The notes under the pieces: generated by a model
The model's input: the letters and a program-made list of their open reading frames with translations, nothing else
Database searches by the model: none
Told to the model about the DNA's origin: nothing
In this document: in pieces, positions 20,701 through 26,794 of the stretch
How the letters are laid out: each line of letters starts with the position of its first letter
Numbering within the stretch: the stretch's first letter is position 1
Assembly: GCA_903877645.1 (NCBI GenBank)
Contig: CAIRES010000010.1
Span: 1 to 34,158 of the forward strand
DNA: 34,158 nucleotides
Source: an uncultured Bacteroidota bacterium
GTDB taxonomy: Bacteria; Bacteroidota; Bacteroidia; Chitinophagales; Chitinophagaceae
Direction of reading: 5' to 3'
Position numbers and translations under genes: made by a program

Positions 20701-20792
20701 TGCATTTTGCTATATGCAAACATACCTCCTATGATGAGGAATGCTGCGACTACCGTTAACGGATTTTTATATGATACGAAGAAATTTTTCAT
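17766..20792 (-). CDS. RND efflux pump permease
   Basis: A 1008-residue inner-membrane RND transporter, full length for the family. The N-terminal helix is followed by a porter domain (FPEITFPKI, about 35-43). A transmembrane segment near 390-405 carries IIDDAIVVVE with the proton-relay pair D397-D398. The second half repeats the fold. In the TM10-equivalent IIGENSIF, Glu (about 917) stands where AcrB-type drug pumps have Lys. In this it resembles the metal pump CusA (Glu939), while TM4 is drug-pump-like, so the substrate cannot be assigned. The start ATG overlaps the adaptor stop by four bases (ATGA), which implies translational coupling. It is the last gene of the TolC-adaptor-pump operon, and its C-terminus abuts the orphan sorting-domain remnant. 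Confidence 0.92.
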   Translation of the reverse strand: MKNFFVSYKNPLTVVAAFLIIGGMFAYSKMQTALFPEITFPKIKIIADAGLQPVNRMMITVTKPLENVIKQVPDLKTIRSTTSRGSCEISAFMNWDANIDLAKQRIESKINEIKNVLPPDVQIRVEKMNPSILPVMGYTLESNTLSPIELKQLATYTIRPFLSQVAGISEIRIVGGKQKEYWITLDPEKMASLSITPDSINAIMAQTNFIKSNGYLSDYRYLYLTVTDATVRTAKELSNIVVKNDGKRVVLLKDISDVQIHERTEYTKINANGKEGLLIAVIKQPNSNLVDISSDIETKVKELRKILPKDVTLKPYYIQADFVNESVKSVTDSLWIGLALAIIVAITFLRSLKASATILITIPVTLGFTLIVLYTVGYTFNIMTLGAMAAAIGLIIDDAIVVVEQIHRTHEEHPDEHTNDLIPRAINYLLPAMIGSSISTIVIFLPFALMSGVAGAYFKVMTNTMIITLVCSFFVTWICLPVVYLFLTRRKKVVVTKKQEELHNAKRQPWVSFFIHTPLISIIFVAGLIVSIILILPRLTTGFLPEMDEGSIVLDYSSPPGTSLEETDRMLHEVEKIIISTPEVDAYSRRTGTQMGFFITEPNRGDYLIQLKKKRTQSTDEVINGLRKKIESTQPALRIDFGQVIGDMLGDLMSSVQPIEVKIFGDNQQKLRELSTQVAVVVSGVNGTADVFNGIVIAGPSVTIVPAYERLAQFGISPANLQYQLQTSMEGNVMGTILEKEQEINIRAVYNGNSKVSAADLGKLQVFLPNGKLTPISSLAQIVVDSGDAEIQRENIQSQGVITARLENRDLGSVIKDIQQVVTSKISLPQGYHIEYGGSYAEQQQSFKELLMILISSSLLVFGVILFLFRDFRVALLIVLLAVLGISGSYIALFITHTPLNVGSYTGLIMIVGIIGENSIFTFLQFRDALNEMGVDEAVVYSISTRLRPKLMTALGAIIALLPLALGIGAGAQLHQPLAISVIGGFIIALPLLLIVLPSMLRLLYHKS

Positions 20793-21745
20793 TCTGTTTT
20801 TTGTGCGATAGTGACTTTTGCGGTATCTGGTAGTCCGTAATTCCCTGTAAGCAATATTTTATCGGCTACATTAAATTTCGGCTCTAGTATTTCCACTTTA
20901 TCATTTGTCTCCATTCCCTTTTTTACAACCACTTTAACCGCTGTGTTTGAATCAATCATCATCATCACCCAGAAGCTGCTTTGTACATCGTTTGTGAGCA
21001 CAGCGGCTTTAGGCAGTGAAGTGGCGTTCATTTTCTTTATTTTTATTATTCGCACCTTTGCAATTAAATTCTCTGGGATGGTTTGGCTATTGGGTACTTT
21101 AATTACAATGCTTTGTGTTTGCGAGCCTGGGTCTACCGTTGGCATCGATTCTGTTACCATACCTTTTAGCTTGGTACCACCCGGCAGGGTAAGATCTACG
21201 GTATTATTTTGGGGCAAGTATTGCTTTAATTCAAAAGGAAGGTTCAACAGGAATGCAAAACTGCGTTCGTCACTTATTACAGCTAATTGTTCACCGTCCT
21301 GCACATAGTCTCCTGCCTGGTGACTAAGTAATGTGATGTATCCGCTTATACTGGTTTTCATGTTGCTTATTCCTGAAAATCTGAAACTAGGGTCTAGTTT
21401 GTTCACCGCTTTACCTATACTTTGCGCTTCTTTGGTTTTAAGAGTAAATAAAGTTTGCCCAGCGGTCACATGCCTTCCCAGCAAAGCATTTACTGATTGT
21501 ACATAGCCATTTACATTAGCCTTTATGTAACTTTTCTGAAGAAATGTGGCTGTGGCATTCAGGTCGACATATTCCACAAGTGGTTCGGTACTGATGGTCG
21601 TTACGGTAACGGGTGTGCCTTGGCTAGCGGCCACAGCCGTCTTTTCATCAGTATTATCCCCTTTATTAGATTCGCCACGGCACGAGCAAATACCCGCAAC
21701 CAATAAGTATGTCAGCCAATAATATTTTGTATTCAATATACGCAT
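20789..21745 (-). CDS. RND efflux periplasmic adaptor (HlyD/MFP family), lipoprotein
   Basis: A 318-residue membrane-fusion protein that bridges pump and channel. The N-terminus has a hydrophobic stretch ending in GICSCRG. The usual Bacteroidota lipoprotein cysteine is most likely Cys22, with Cys20 as the alternative. The body shows the split lipoyl/barrel-sandwich half-motifs (SYIKANVNGYVQSVNALLG near residues 72-90 and ISGYITLLSHQAGDYV near 134-149). A beta-barrel and a membrane-proximal part follow. It is short for the family, with little coiled coil between the lipoyl halves. It lies 10 bases after the TolC-like gene and overlaps the pump gene by four bases. Confidence 0.88.
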   Translation of the reverse strand: MRILNTKYYWLTYLLVAGICSCRGESNKGDNTDEKTAVAASQGTPVTVTTISTEPLVEYVDLNATATFLQKSYIKANVNGYVQSVNALLGRHVTAGQTLFTLKTKEAQSIGKAVNKLDPSFRFSGISNMKTSISGYITLLSHQAGDYVQDGEQLAVISDERSFAFLLNLPFELKQYLPQNNTVDLTLPGGTKLKGMVTESMPTVDPGSQTQSIVIKVPNSQTIPENLIAKVRIIKIKKMNATSLPKAAVLTNDVQSSFWVMMMIDSNTAVKVVVKKGMETNDKVEILEPKFNVADKILLTGNYGLPDTAKVTIAQKTE

Positions 21746-21755
21746 CTCGTTTCAT

Positions 21756-23006
21756 TTATCTGTTCCAGTAATTCAGTTGATTAATCACCTGCATCCTGCT
21801 AACATTATTTTGCGTTAGTAAATTTTTTGCAGCCAGGAAGTTGTTAATTGCGATTACAAAATCTACAATTTTGGTGTCGCCGGTTTCTAATAATTTTCCG
21901 TTTACATTGATCAAACCTTCGGAATACTTTATTTGCTCATTTATATCAGCCATCAGTAATTCTGTAGCGGCTAATTGCTGTTTCAGCATACCTGTCTCTT
22001 GAGCATATTGTCGTGTGAAAAAATCTTTATATTGCTGGCTTGTGTTTTCTAAAAGGTGTATCTTCTTTTCCTGAAATGAACGCTGGTGGCCATCATAAAT
22101 GGGAACTGTAAGGTTAATGCCTATGCCTGTACCGAAGTTTTTATAAGCCTGGTAAAGCAAGGTAGAGCTATATCCTGCGTTCACAAATGCACTTAATTTC
22201 GGGCGATAACTATACTTAAGGACCGAAATATCATTTGCCAGTTTTATACTATCTATTTTATACCGAAGGAACAAAGCCGAAGAAGAGGGATCATTCAGGT
22301 ATTGTAGCTTAATGTCGGGAGCATCAATGTTAGCGGTGGTAGTATCAAATATGCCACATAAGTAGTTAAGCGTAGCATAGTCGCTATTGTATTGGATTTG
22401 CAATTGTTTCATCTGCAATTCCTGTTGCTTCATTGTAACTAAAAAAGTCAGGTAATCTGTTTGTCTATAAATATTGCTTTGGGTTAGTTTTTTTAATATT
22501 ACCTCTTGGTTTCTTAAAGTGTTATTTACTTCAATATTAAAGTTCAATTGTTGCAAGTCGCCATACGCAGTTATATATTGGGAAGTAATACTTCTTTTTA
22601 AGTCTTGTTCAATTAGCTTCTTTCCGTTCCTGACAGAATCATTTGTATAGCGAATATTTTCATACTGTGAGTTAAGATTATTTTTCCCGATTATGGCTTG
22701 ATTTACATTTATTAGCTCATTAAATGATTGCTGATTGCTCAAAGCTGCATCGTAGCCCATGCCTCCTATAATGGGTGAAATAGAATTGTTTGACGTTGCC
22801 GTTACCTGCGGCCTAAAAATTGCCCTTAGACGCTGGCTATCAATCAAACCACCTGTAACCTGATTTTGATAGTCCTTTATAAGGGGGCTATTTGCCAGCC
22901 CTAATTCAAGATAGTGGTCGAGATTTCTATTCTGAGCGATAACAGTATCATTAAAAATGAAGAGCAGTATTATCGCAAGTTTTAATCTACACAAATTTGT
23001 AAACAT
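21756..23006 (-). CDS. TolC-family outer-membrane efflux channel
   Basis: A 416-residue protein with a signal peptide ending near VIAQ (residues 1-25). Long alpha-helical stretches rich in Gln, Asn and Leu occur in two halves, each opening with a helical NSPLIKDYQNQV-type segment, as in outer-membrane efflux proteins. It is the first gene of the operon, so channel, adaptor and pump are transcribed in that order. The family forms a trimeric trans-periplasmic tunnel. The upstream 300 bases contain inverted repeats that could be an operator, but no regulator gene is adjacent. Confidence 0.85.
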   Translation of the reverse strand: MFTNLCRLKLAIILLFIFNDTVIAQNRNLDHYLELGLANSPLIKDYQNQVTGGLIDSQRLRAIFRPQVTATSNNSISPIIGGMGYDAALSNQQSFNELINVNQAIIGKNNLNSQYENIRYTNDSVRNGKKLIEQDLKRSITSQYITAYGDLQQLNFNIEVNNTLRNQEVILKKLTQSNIYRQTDYLTFLVTMKQQELQMKQLQIQYNSDYATLNYLCGIFDTTTANIDAPDIKLQYLNDPSSSALFLRYKIDSIKLANDISVLKYSYRPKLSAFVNAGYSSTLLYQAYKNFGTGIGINLTVPIYDGHQRSFQEKKIHLLENTSQQYKDFFTRQYAQETGMLKQQLAATELLMADINEQIKYSEGLINVNGKLLETGDTKIVDFVIAINNFLAAKNLLTQNNVSRMQVINQLNYWNR

Positions 23007-23061
23007 CTTACTGCGTTTATTTTATTACAACTACAACGAATTACACATTTCCAATCCACCT

Positions 23062-23136
23062 GTGTCACGTGAGACACGTATATGTTGTCATTAACGGAGC
23101 ATAGTGCTATATAATCCCACCGTGTAGCTCCATTAA
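23062..23136. promoter_or_regulatory. Inverted repeats upstream of the efflux operon (possible operator)
   Basis: Two dyads are visible. GTGTC (23062-23066) and GACAC (23073-23077) flank a CACGTG centre. TTAACGGAGC (23091-23100) pairs with GCTCCATTAA (23127-23136) with one mismatch in ten. They lie 55-130 bases upstream of the TolC-like start. Binding by a repressor or activator is inference, because no regulator gene is next to the operon. Confidence 0.35.
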
Positions 23137-23255
23137 TTATGATATGTATTTATAAGGTAACAGCCAGTGCTTTATGAATAGGCTATAGGGTTTGCACCAG
23201 TTGTCCGGGCAGTAATGATGAGTGATTTGAAAAGCCTTTTTCATGTAATGATTTT

Positions 23256-23298
23256 AAAAAATGGTAAAGTTCATTGTGTCTGTCACAATGAACTTTAC
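23256..23298 (-). terminator. Rho-independent terminator of the PepSY-like gene
   Basis: A perfect 15-bp stem (arms 23264-23278 and 23284-23298) with a five-base loop. On the minus strand it is followed by CCA and then six T residues (23261-23256). It begins 11 bases after the stop of the minus-strand gene ending at 23309. Confidence 0.85.
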
Positions 23299-23308
23299 AA
23301 AGCGTCTG

Positions 23309-23734
23309 TTAGTCTTTTACTGATTTTATAAATTTACCATTGACATCAAATATCAGATCCATACTCTTTACTTCTGCCTCGAAGTTAGTATCACCGTTAG
23401 CCATCTTCAGCTTTGCAGCCTCCTTTATTTTTTCTCCTTTATAATTTTTAGCTACATACTCGGCAACTCCGGACGGGAGTGAAGTTACTGCAATGTCTGT
23501 TTCGGTTTCCAACAAACCACCTTTGTCATCAATAAGAGCAGATGTCTTTTGACCGTTTTGTTTAAAATTAGCCTCGTAGTTGCCGTGTTCTATTTCCCAC
23601 TTTACATCTTTTGAATTGGGGAAATTCTTGTTGAAGGTAGCGAGTGCTGATGCTGGCACTTTAGACGCATCAATTTTTTGGGCGAATGCAGATATACTTG
23701 CCATCATTAGGCCAACTACAATGATTCTTTTCAT
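23309..23734 (-). CDS. Secreted PepSY-like domain protein
   Basis: A 141-residue protein with signal peptide MKRIIVVGLMMASISAFAQ. Two repeats follow the pattern of the PepSY-like family (often labelled putative beta-lactamase-inhibitor-like): FNKNFPNSKDVKWEIEHGNY with a following EANF strand (about 34-57), and a second half with AEYVAKNYKGEKIKEA and FEAEVKSMDLIFDVNGKF (about 91-135). Such small periplasmic proteins are common in Bacteroidota. Their role is poorly known, and the beta-lactamase link is only structural. The gene is monocistronic, with its own promoter at 23771-23801 and terminator at 23256-23298. Confidence 0.8.
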   Translation of the reverse strand: MKRIIVVGLMMASISAFAQKIDASKVPASALATFNKNFPNSKDVKWEIEHGNYEANFKQNGQKTSALIDDKGGLLETETDIAVTSLPSGVAEYVAKNYKGEKIKEAAKLKMANGDTNFEAEVKSMDLIFDVNGKFIKSVKD

Positions 23735-23770
23735 AAATTTTATTTTTAGGTTTTAATTATAGGCAAATGT

Positions 23771-23801
23771 CAAATGTAATTCTGTCGGCTTTCTGAATAA
23801 A
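23771..23801 (-). promoter_or_regulatory. Bacteroidota-type promoter for the PepSY-like gene
   Basis: On the minus strand, TTTA (23801-23798) is separated by 19 bases from TACATTTG (23778-23771). This is an exact match to the -7 consensus TAnnTTTG and one mismatch from TTTG at -33. It ends 36 bases before the ATG. Confidence 0.5.
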
Positions 23802-23910
23802 TAACCAATCTTGCAGATATGCGGCTAAATATTTGCCATAAATGTTCATAATAACTAAACAGAAATCCCATTTTGCCCGTAGTCTTCCAAAATAAAAAAA
23901 TGAGTTATTG

Positions 23911-24070
23911 GGCGTAGGCTCCTTCCTACGTCCCTGCCGGGTACCAGTCTCCCGACTGGCGAATGTGTACTCGCCCTCGAGTGTCTCTAGCTCCTTCCGC
24001 GGGCACAGACCAGTTTGCGCCAGGCACACAACACCAACCAAAAACGTGCCATCCGCATACTTGATGCTCA
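23911..24070. repeat. GC-rich block of short hairpins (probable dispersed repeat)
   Basis: A GC-rich island in AT-rich surroundings. Successive small hairpins are visible: CGTAGG/CCTACG (23913-23930), CCAGT/ACTGG (23944-23959) and ACTCG/CGAGT (23969-23982). A 104-codon open frame (23757-24071, minus) crosses it, but the translation (GTRQGRRKEPTPNN and similar) resembles spurious peptides from intergenic repeats. I do not call it a gene. Confidence 0.45.
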
Positions 24071-24071
24071 A

Positions 24072-24608
24072 TTGATATACTAAGTTAATAAAATAAATTA
24101 ATGATATTCATTTTATTTCCCAACACACAACACCTGCCATCCTTCATTGAGCAATTAATCGCTATATCTATTTTATAAAACCACGCATAACTAAAACGTG
24201 TTGGGTCGTATTCCTTTCTAATTTACCTTTACGTCATCAAAGCATAAATACAGCGTTCCATTCTGCTCATTCTTTAATTCTGTAAATTCTGATTCAAACA
24301 AATGGGTGTGCAACGATAGTGCAACAGTGCGCAAGAATGTGGCAAAAGTGTGCAACAATAGTGCAAATAGTGAGCAGGAAAGTGAGCAATATTTATTGCT
24401 CAAAACGATATAAATAGTTGATTATCAATAATGAAGTGAGCAATGAAAGTGAGCAACAACCCGCCAACTATCACAAGAAAAAATAGTTCACCGTCAAAGC
24501 GAACAAACGACTTCCGATAGCTATCAGGACTAACTACTAACTACAAAAAAACAATGTTCTCTATCACCCGCCGAAGCTTTAGCGAAGGAGGGCTAACAAC
24601 TAACAACC
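24072..24608. other. Repeat-rich intergenic region
   Basis: No convincing gene is present. A 61-codon minus frame (24218-24403) is composed largely of translated GTGCAA/GTGAGCA repeats. The stretch contains that degenerate array (24308-24456), a GATAGCTATC palindrome (24516-24525) and a duplicated glycosyltransferase 5' end interrupted by a short repeat (24540-24625). Confidence 0.6.
24308..24456. repeat. Degenerate GTGCAA / GTGAGCA motif cluster
   Basis: GTGCAA occurs at 24308, 24319, 24350 and 24361. GTGAGCA occurs at 24370, 24382, 24436 and 24449. The spacing is irregular (about 11-14 bases within subclusters). It could be a decayed tandem repeat or a cluster of binding sites. No function can be assigned. 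Confidence 0.5.
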
Positions 24609-24625
24609 ATGTTCTCCATCATCAT
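24540..24625 (+). repeat. Duplicated start region of the glycosyltransferase around an inserted repeat
   Basis: ATGTTCTCTATCA at 24554 is nearly repeated as ATGTTCTCCATCA at 24609, and both are preceded by similar ACTAAC-AAC-type sequence. Between them lies GCCGAAGCTTTAGCGAAGGA, a Bacteroidota-type dispersed repeat (spurious peptide RRSFSEGG). The upstream ATG is out of frame with the gene (offset 55), so it would encode only a short decoy peptide. Confidence 0.65.
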
Positions 24626-25442
24626 CCCCACCTGGAACAACCTCGCCTTCGCCAAACTCTGCGTCGATAGCATCCGCAAAAACTCGGCATGGCAGCACCA
24701 GGTCATCCTGCACGTCAACGATGGCAGCGACGGCACTCTCCAGTGGGCCAAAGATGAAGGCATCGACCACACCTCCTCCCCCGGCAACGTCGGCATCTGC
24801 ATAGCAGTCAACGAAGCCGGTGGCCTCGCCACCATGGACTACGTCGTATATATGAATGACGATATGTACGTTTGCCCCGGTTGGGACACACACCTCATGG
24901 AGACTATTGATCAGCTTGGCACCGATTGCTTTATGCTCTCCGCCACCATGATAGAGCCAATCAATTACAACAACCCCTGCGTCATCCACCGCGATTACGG
25001 CCAAAGCATAGAAACATTCAACGAAGCCGCCCTGCTCAAAGAATGTCCCGCCATCGAAAAAGCCGACTGGACCGGCTCCACATGGCCACCCACTATAGTA
25101 CACCGCAAGTACTGGCTCATCACCGGAGGATACAGCATAGAGCTCAGCCCCGGCGTCAGCAGCGACGATGATTTCGCAATGAAAATGTGGTATGCCGGCT
25201 GTCGTATATATAAAGGCGTAGGCAAAAGCAGGGTCTACCATTTTCAGTCAAAATCCACCCTGCGTATTGTTAAGAACAATGGCCGCAAGCAGTTTCTTAT
25301 GAAGTGGGGCATCAATCAGTCCACCTTCAATAAATATTACATCCGTAGGGGTACACCCTATACCGGCGCGCTCACACCGCCCGATGGCAGCACCATGCAG
25401 TGGGAGTCCTTCAGGGCTTGGGTAAAGCGCAAGATCATGTAG
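24609..25442 (+). CDS. Family 2 glycosyltransferase
   Basis: A 277-residue GT-A fold enzyme. The N-terminal FSIIIPTWNN (2-11), HVNDGSDG (about 35-42) and the metal/nucleotide-sugar motif region YMNDDMYV (81-88) are typical of GT2. The family transfers a sugar from an activated donor to an acceptor such as a polysaccharide, lipid or protein glycan. There is no transmembrane segment, so it is cytoplasmic or membrane-peripheral. The C-terminal part (after about 180) contains SSDDDFAMKMWYAGCR, as in acceptor-side segments of these enzymes. No other glycan genes surround it, so its pathway is unknown. It converges on the PAP2 gene with an 11-base gap. The ATG at 24609 is chosen over the out-of-frame duplicate at 24554. 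Confidence 0.85.
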   Translation: MFSIIIPTWNNLAFAKLCVDSIRKNSAWQHQVILHVNDGSDGTLQWAKDEGIDHTSSPGNVGICIAVNEAGGLATMDYVVYMNDDMYVCPGWDTHLMETIDQLGTDCFMLSATMIEPINYNNPCVIHRDYGQSIETFNEAALLKECPAIEKADWTGSTWPPTIVHRKYWLITGGYSIELSPGVSSDDDFAMKMWYAGCRIYKGVGKSRVYHFQSKSTLRIVKNNGRKQFLMKWGINQSTFNKYYIRRGTPYTGALTPPDGSTMQWESFRAWVKRKIM

Positions 25443-25453
25443 TTGAAGTGGCC

Positions 25454-26077
25454 TTAATGCGCCGTAGGCTTCTTGTGCAGCCTGTGCTGCAACCATTGGT
25501 TACCCTTCATAGACAGCCATGCCGATCCGCTGCCGATGATTGCCCCGGCCAGCACATCAGATGGGTAATGTACACCAAGGTATAACCTGGAGTAGCCTAC
25601 AGTAGCCGCCCACAAATAAGAAGGTACGATCACATACCACCTGGGATAACATAAACTGAGCGAAGTGGCCGAGCAAAACGCGTATGAAGAGTGCCCGGAT
25701 GGAAAGGAATAGTCCCGGTAGGGTTCGTAAGGGTTCAGGTCGGGGTAAGTAACAAAGGGCCGCGGCCGCGCCACCGAATACTTCAGCCCGAAAGTGAGGA
25801 TAGTGTTGATGCCAAATCCGGCAACAGTCTGCCAGCCGTTAAGGATCGCCTGCTCATTGTGCGTAGCGTAACCGGCCACCAGTTCGGTCACAGGTATCGC
25901 CACCGACACCGGGTAATCGAAATTGGTAAAGGTCAGCATAGTGCCCTTCAGCGATTCATTCCGGTGCAGGTTTATATCACGCAGCAATTGTATATCAATG
26001 CTCTGGGCCCTTGCCGCAGAATACCCGCAAAGCAGCCACAGGCAATACAACAACGCCCCAATAATGTTACGATTCAT
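25454..26077 (-). CDS. PAP2-family phosphatase
   Basis: A 207-residue protein. The ATG at 26077 gives signal-like MNRNIIGALLYCLWLLCGYS ending ARAQ. A longer reading from upstream would run through the tRNA promoter and is rejected. All three PAP2 motifs are present: KYSVARPRP (99-107), PSGHS (126-130), and SR at 163-164 with H170 and D174 (GVHYPSD). The family removes phosphate from lipid phosphates such as undecaprenyl diphosphate, phosphatidate or lipid A, on the periplasmic side. Several hydrophobic segments fit a membrane-bound enzyme. The substrate cannot be told from sequence. It lies tail to tail with GT2 and head to head with tRNA-Phe. Confidence 0.88.
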   Translation of the reverse strand: MNRNIIGALLYCLWLLCGYSAARAQSIDIQLLRDINLHRNESLKGTMLTFTNFDYPVSVAIPVTELVAGYATHNEQAILNGWQTVAGFGINTILTFGLKYSVARPRPFVTYPDLNPYEPYRDYSFPSGHSSYAFCSATSLSLCYPRWYVIVPSYLWAATVGYSRLYLGVHYPSDVLAGAIIGSGSAWLSMKGNQWLQHRLHKKPTAH

Positions 26078-26127
26078 ACTTACGGTCCAAAAATACCAAC
26101 AATAAATAGAAATATAGGTCTTCATTG

Positions 26128-26157
26128 TTGGTTTATCGGGGATAAATCCTATTTTTG
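26128..26157 (+). promoter_or_regulatory. Promoter of tRNA-Phe
   Basis: TTG at 26128-26130, a 19-base spacer and TATTTTTG at 26150-26157 match the Bacteroidota -33/-7 arrangement (TTTG and TAnnTTTG). The tRNA begins 25 bases after the -7 element. An 8-base inverted repeat (CCAACAAT at 26097, ATTGTTGG at 26124) overlaps the -33 region. Confidence 0.6.
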
Positions 26158-26181
26158 CACTCCCGAAAAGGGAATACTGAC

Positions 26182-26254
26182 GGTGCGGTAGCTCAGTTGG
26201 TAGAGCAAAGGACTGAAAATCCTTGTGTCGGCGGTTCAATCCCGTCCCGCACCA
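26182..26254 (+). tRNA. tRNA-Phe (anticodon GAA)
   Basis: A 73-base cloverleaf. The acceptor arms GGTGCGG and CCGCACC are perfectly paired. The D arm is GCTC/GAGC, and the anticodon stem AAGGA/TCCTT carries loop CTGAAAA, giving anticodon GAA. The T arm is GGCGG/CCGTC with loop TTCAATC. The discriminator base is A at 26254. The 3' CCA is not encoded (CTG follows), so it must be added after transcription. Confidence 0.96.
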
Positions 26255-26258
26255 CTGC

Positions 26259-26301
26259 AAAAGGCCTTGAAAACATGATCGTTTTCGAGGCCTTTTATTT
26301 T
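26259..26301 (+). terminator. Rho-independent terminator of tRNA-Phe
   Basis: Arms 26259-26274 and 26281-26296 pair over 16 bases with one G-T pair (AAAAGGCC and GGCCTTTT cores) around a six-base loop. TTTTATTTT follows. It starts five bases after the tRNA. Confidence 0.85.
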
Positions 26302-26333
26302 GCTTTAATGCAAATAAGTGCATCGAAATCCGG

Positions 26334-26453
26334 TCAAGCGGAGAAGTTGTGGGAGTCGGCAGCACTCATGTATATCCCGCTAACAATTTTCGCATAGGAA
26401 TTCGCTGAAACCATCAGCGACATCAGTATCAATATTTTCAGTTTTCTTTTCAT
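26334..26453 (-). CDS. Short signal-peptide-like ORF (remnant or small secreted peptide)
   Basis: 39 residues: a basic start and hydrophobic core (MKRKLKILILMSLMVSANSY), a plausible cleavage site after SYA, and only 18 residues beyond. This looks like the 5' end of a secreted or outer-membrane protein gene cut short by a TGA, or a small exported peptide. It lies 23 bases downstream of another tiny ORF on the same strand. I recognise no family. Confidence 0.4.
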   Translation of the reverse strand: MKRKLKILILMSLMVSANSYAKIVSGIYMSAADSHNFSA

Positions 26454-26476
26454 AAAAATGTTCTTTTATCCTGTTA

Positions 26477-26563
26477 TCAAATCTTTTCAAACCAATCAAT
26501 GGATTTGAAAAGGAGCCAAAACCCGATCAGTGTTCCGATTATTAAAATGGTGGTTACGAGCAT
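26477..26563 (-). CDS. 28-residue single-helix membrane peptide (KdpF-like size)
   Basis: MLVTTILIIGTLIGFWLLFK followed by SIDWFEKI: one transmembrane helix with an acidic/basic tail. Its size and shape recall the tiny KdpF subunit of the potassium-pumping Kdp ATPase, which in some Bacteroidota lies near a sigma-54 activator gene. No kdpA, kdpB or kdpC follows here; the next frame is the truncated secreted ORF. The Kdp link is inference from size, position and recall. It could equally be an unrelated small membrane peptide. Confidence 0.4.
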   Translation of the reverse strand: MLVTTILIIGTLIGFWLLFKSIDWFEKI

Positions 26564-26640
26564 ATATCTGTATATTTTCTTATTACTGCAAAGAAATTCT
26601 ATTAGTTTTCCCGATTTACTTTTCTTTTTACGTTCAAAAG

Positions 26641-26655
26641 TCAAATCACGTGCCC
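26641..26655 (-). promoter_or_regulatory. Possible degenerate sigma-54 promoter
   Basis: On the minus strand GGGCACGTGATTTGA resembles the sigma-54 consensus TGGCAC-N5-TTGC. The GGCAC and TTG parts and the spacing fit, but the conserved -12 C is A. It lies about 80 bases upstream of the 28-residue ORF and next to a sigma-54 activator gene, which raises interest, but it may be decayed or coincidental. Confidence 0.25.
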
Positions 26656-26741
26656 AATACCGGGAACGACACGACTATCTTCGGAGAACATTGATAATAC
26701 TGCGTGTCGGGCATCCGCCTGTTTTTGACCCTGCATACCAC

Positions 26742-26770
26742 AAAAGAAAACCCTCTCATAATGAGAGGGT
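26742..26770 (-). terminator. Rho-independent terminator of the sigma-54 activator gene
   Basis: ACCCTCTCA (26750-26758) pairs perfectly with TGAGAGGGT (26762-26770) around a three-base loop. On the minus strand the stem runs into TTTTCTTTTG. It lies 24 bases after the stop of the regulator gene. Confidence 0.8.
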
Positions 26771-26794
26771 CATTTATCAAAATGGAGTATTTGT

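Larger units (their letters stand above)
23007..23308. other. Intergenic region upstream of the efflux operon
   Basis: This stretch of about 300 bases has no gene. It contains the inverted repeats at 23062-23136 and the terminator of the PepSY-like gene near 23256-23298. No -33/-7 promoter matching the Bacteroidota consensus was recognised before the TolC-like gene. Confidence 0.6.

Noticed and set aside
23757..24071. 104-codon minus-strand frame
   Set aside because: It crosses the GC-rich hairpin block and overlaps the promoter of the PepSY-like gene. The peptide resembles repeat-derived artefacts.
24600..25241. 213-codon minus-strand frame
   Set aside because: It is antisense to GT2, whose motifs are clear. 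The translation is compositionally odd and has no recognisable domain.
26182..26301. tRNA-Phe 3' end as a phage or island attachment site
   Set aside because: No integrase gene and no partial duplicate of the tRNA 3' end were seen in the window.
26078..26365. Longer start for the PAP2 gene (303 codons)
   Set aside because: It would be translated through tRNA-Phe and its promoter and would bury the signal peptide internally.
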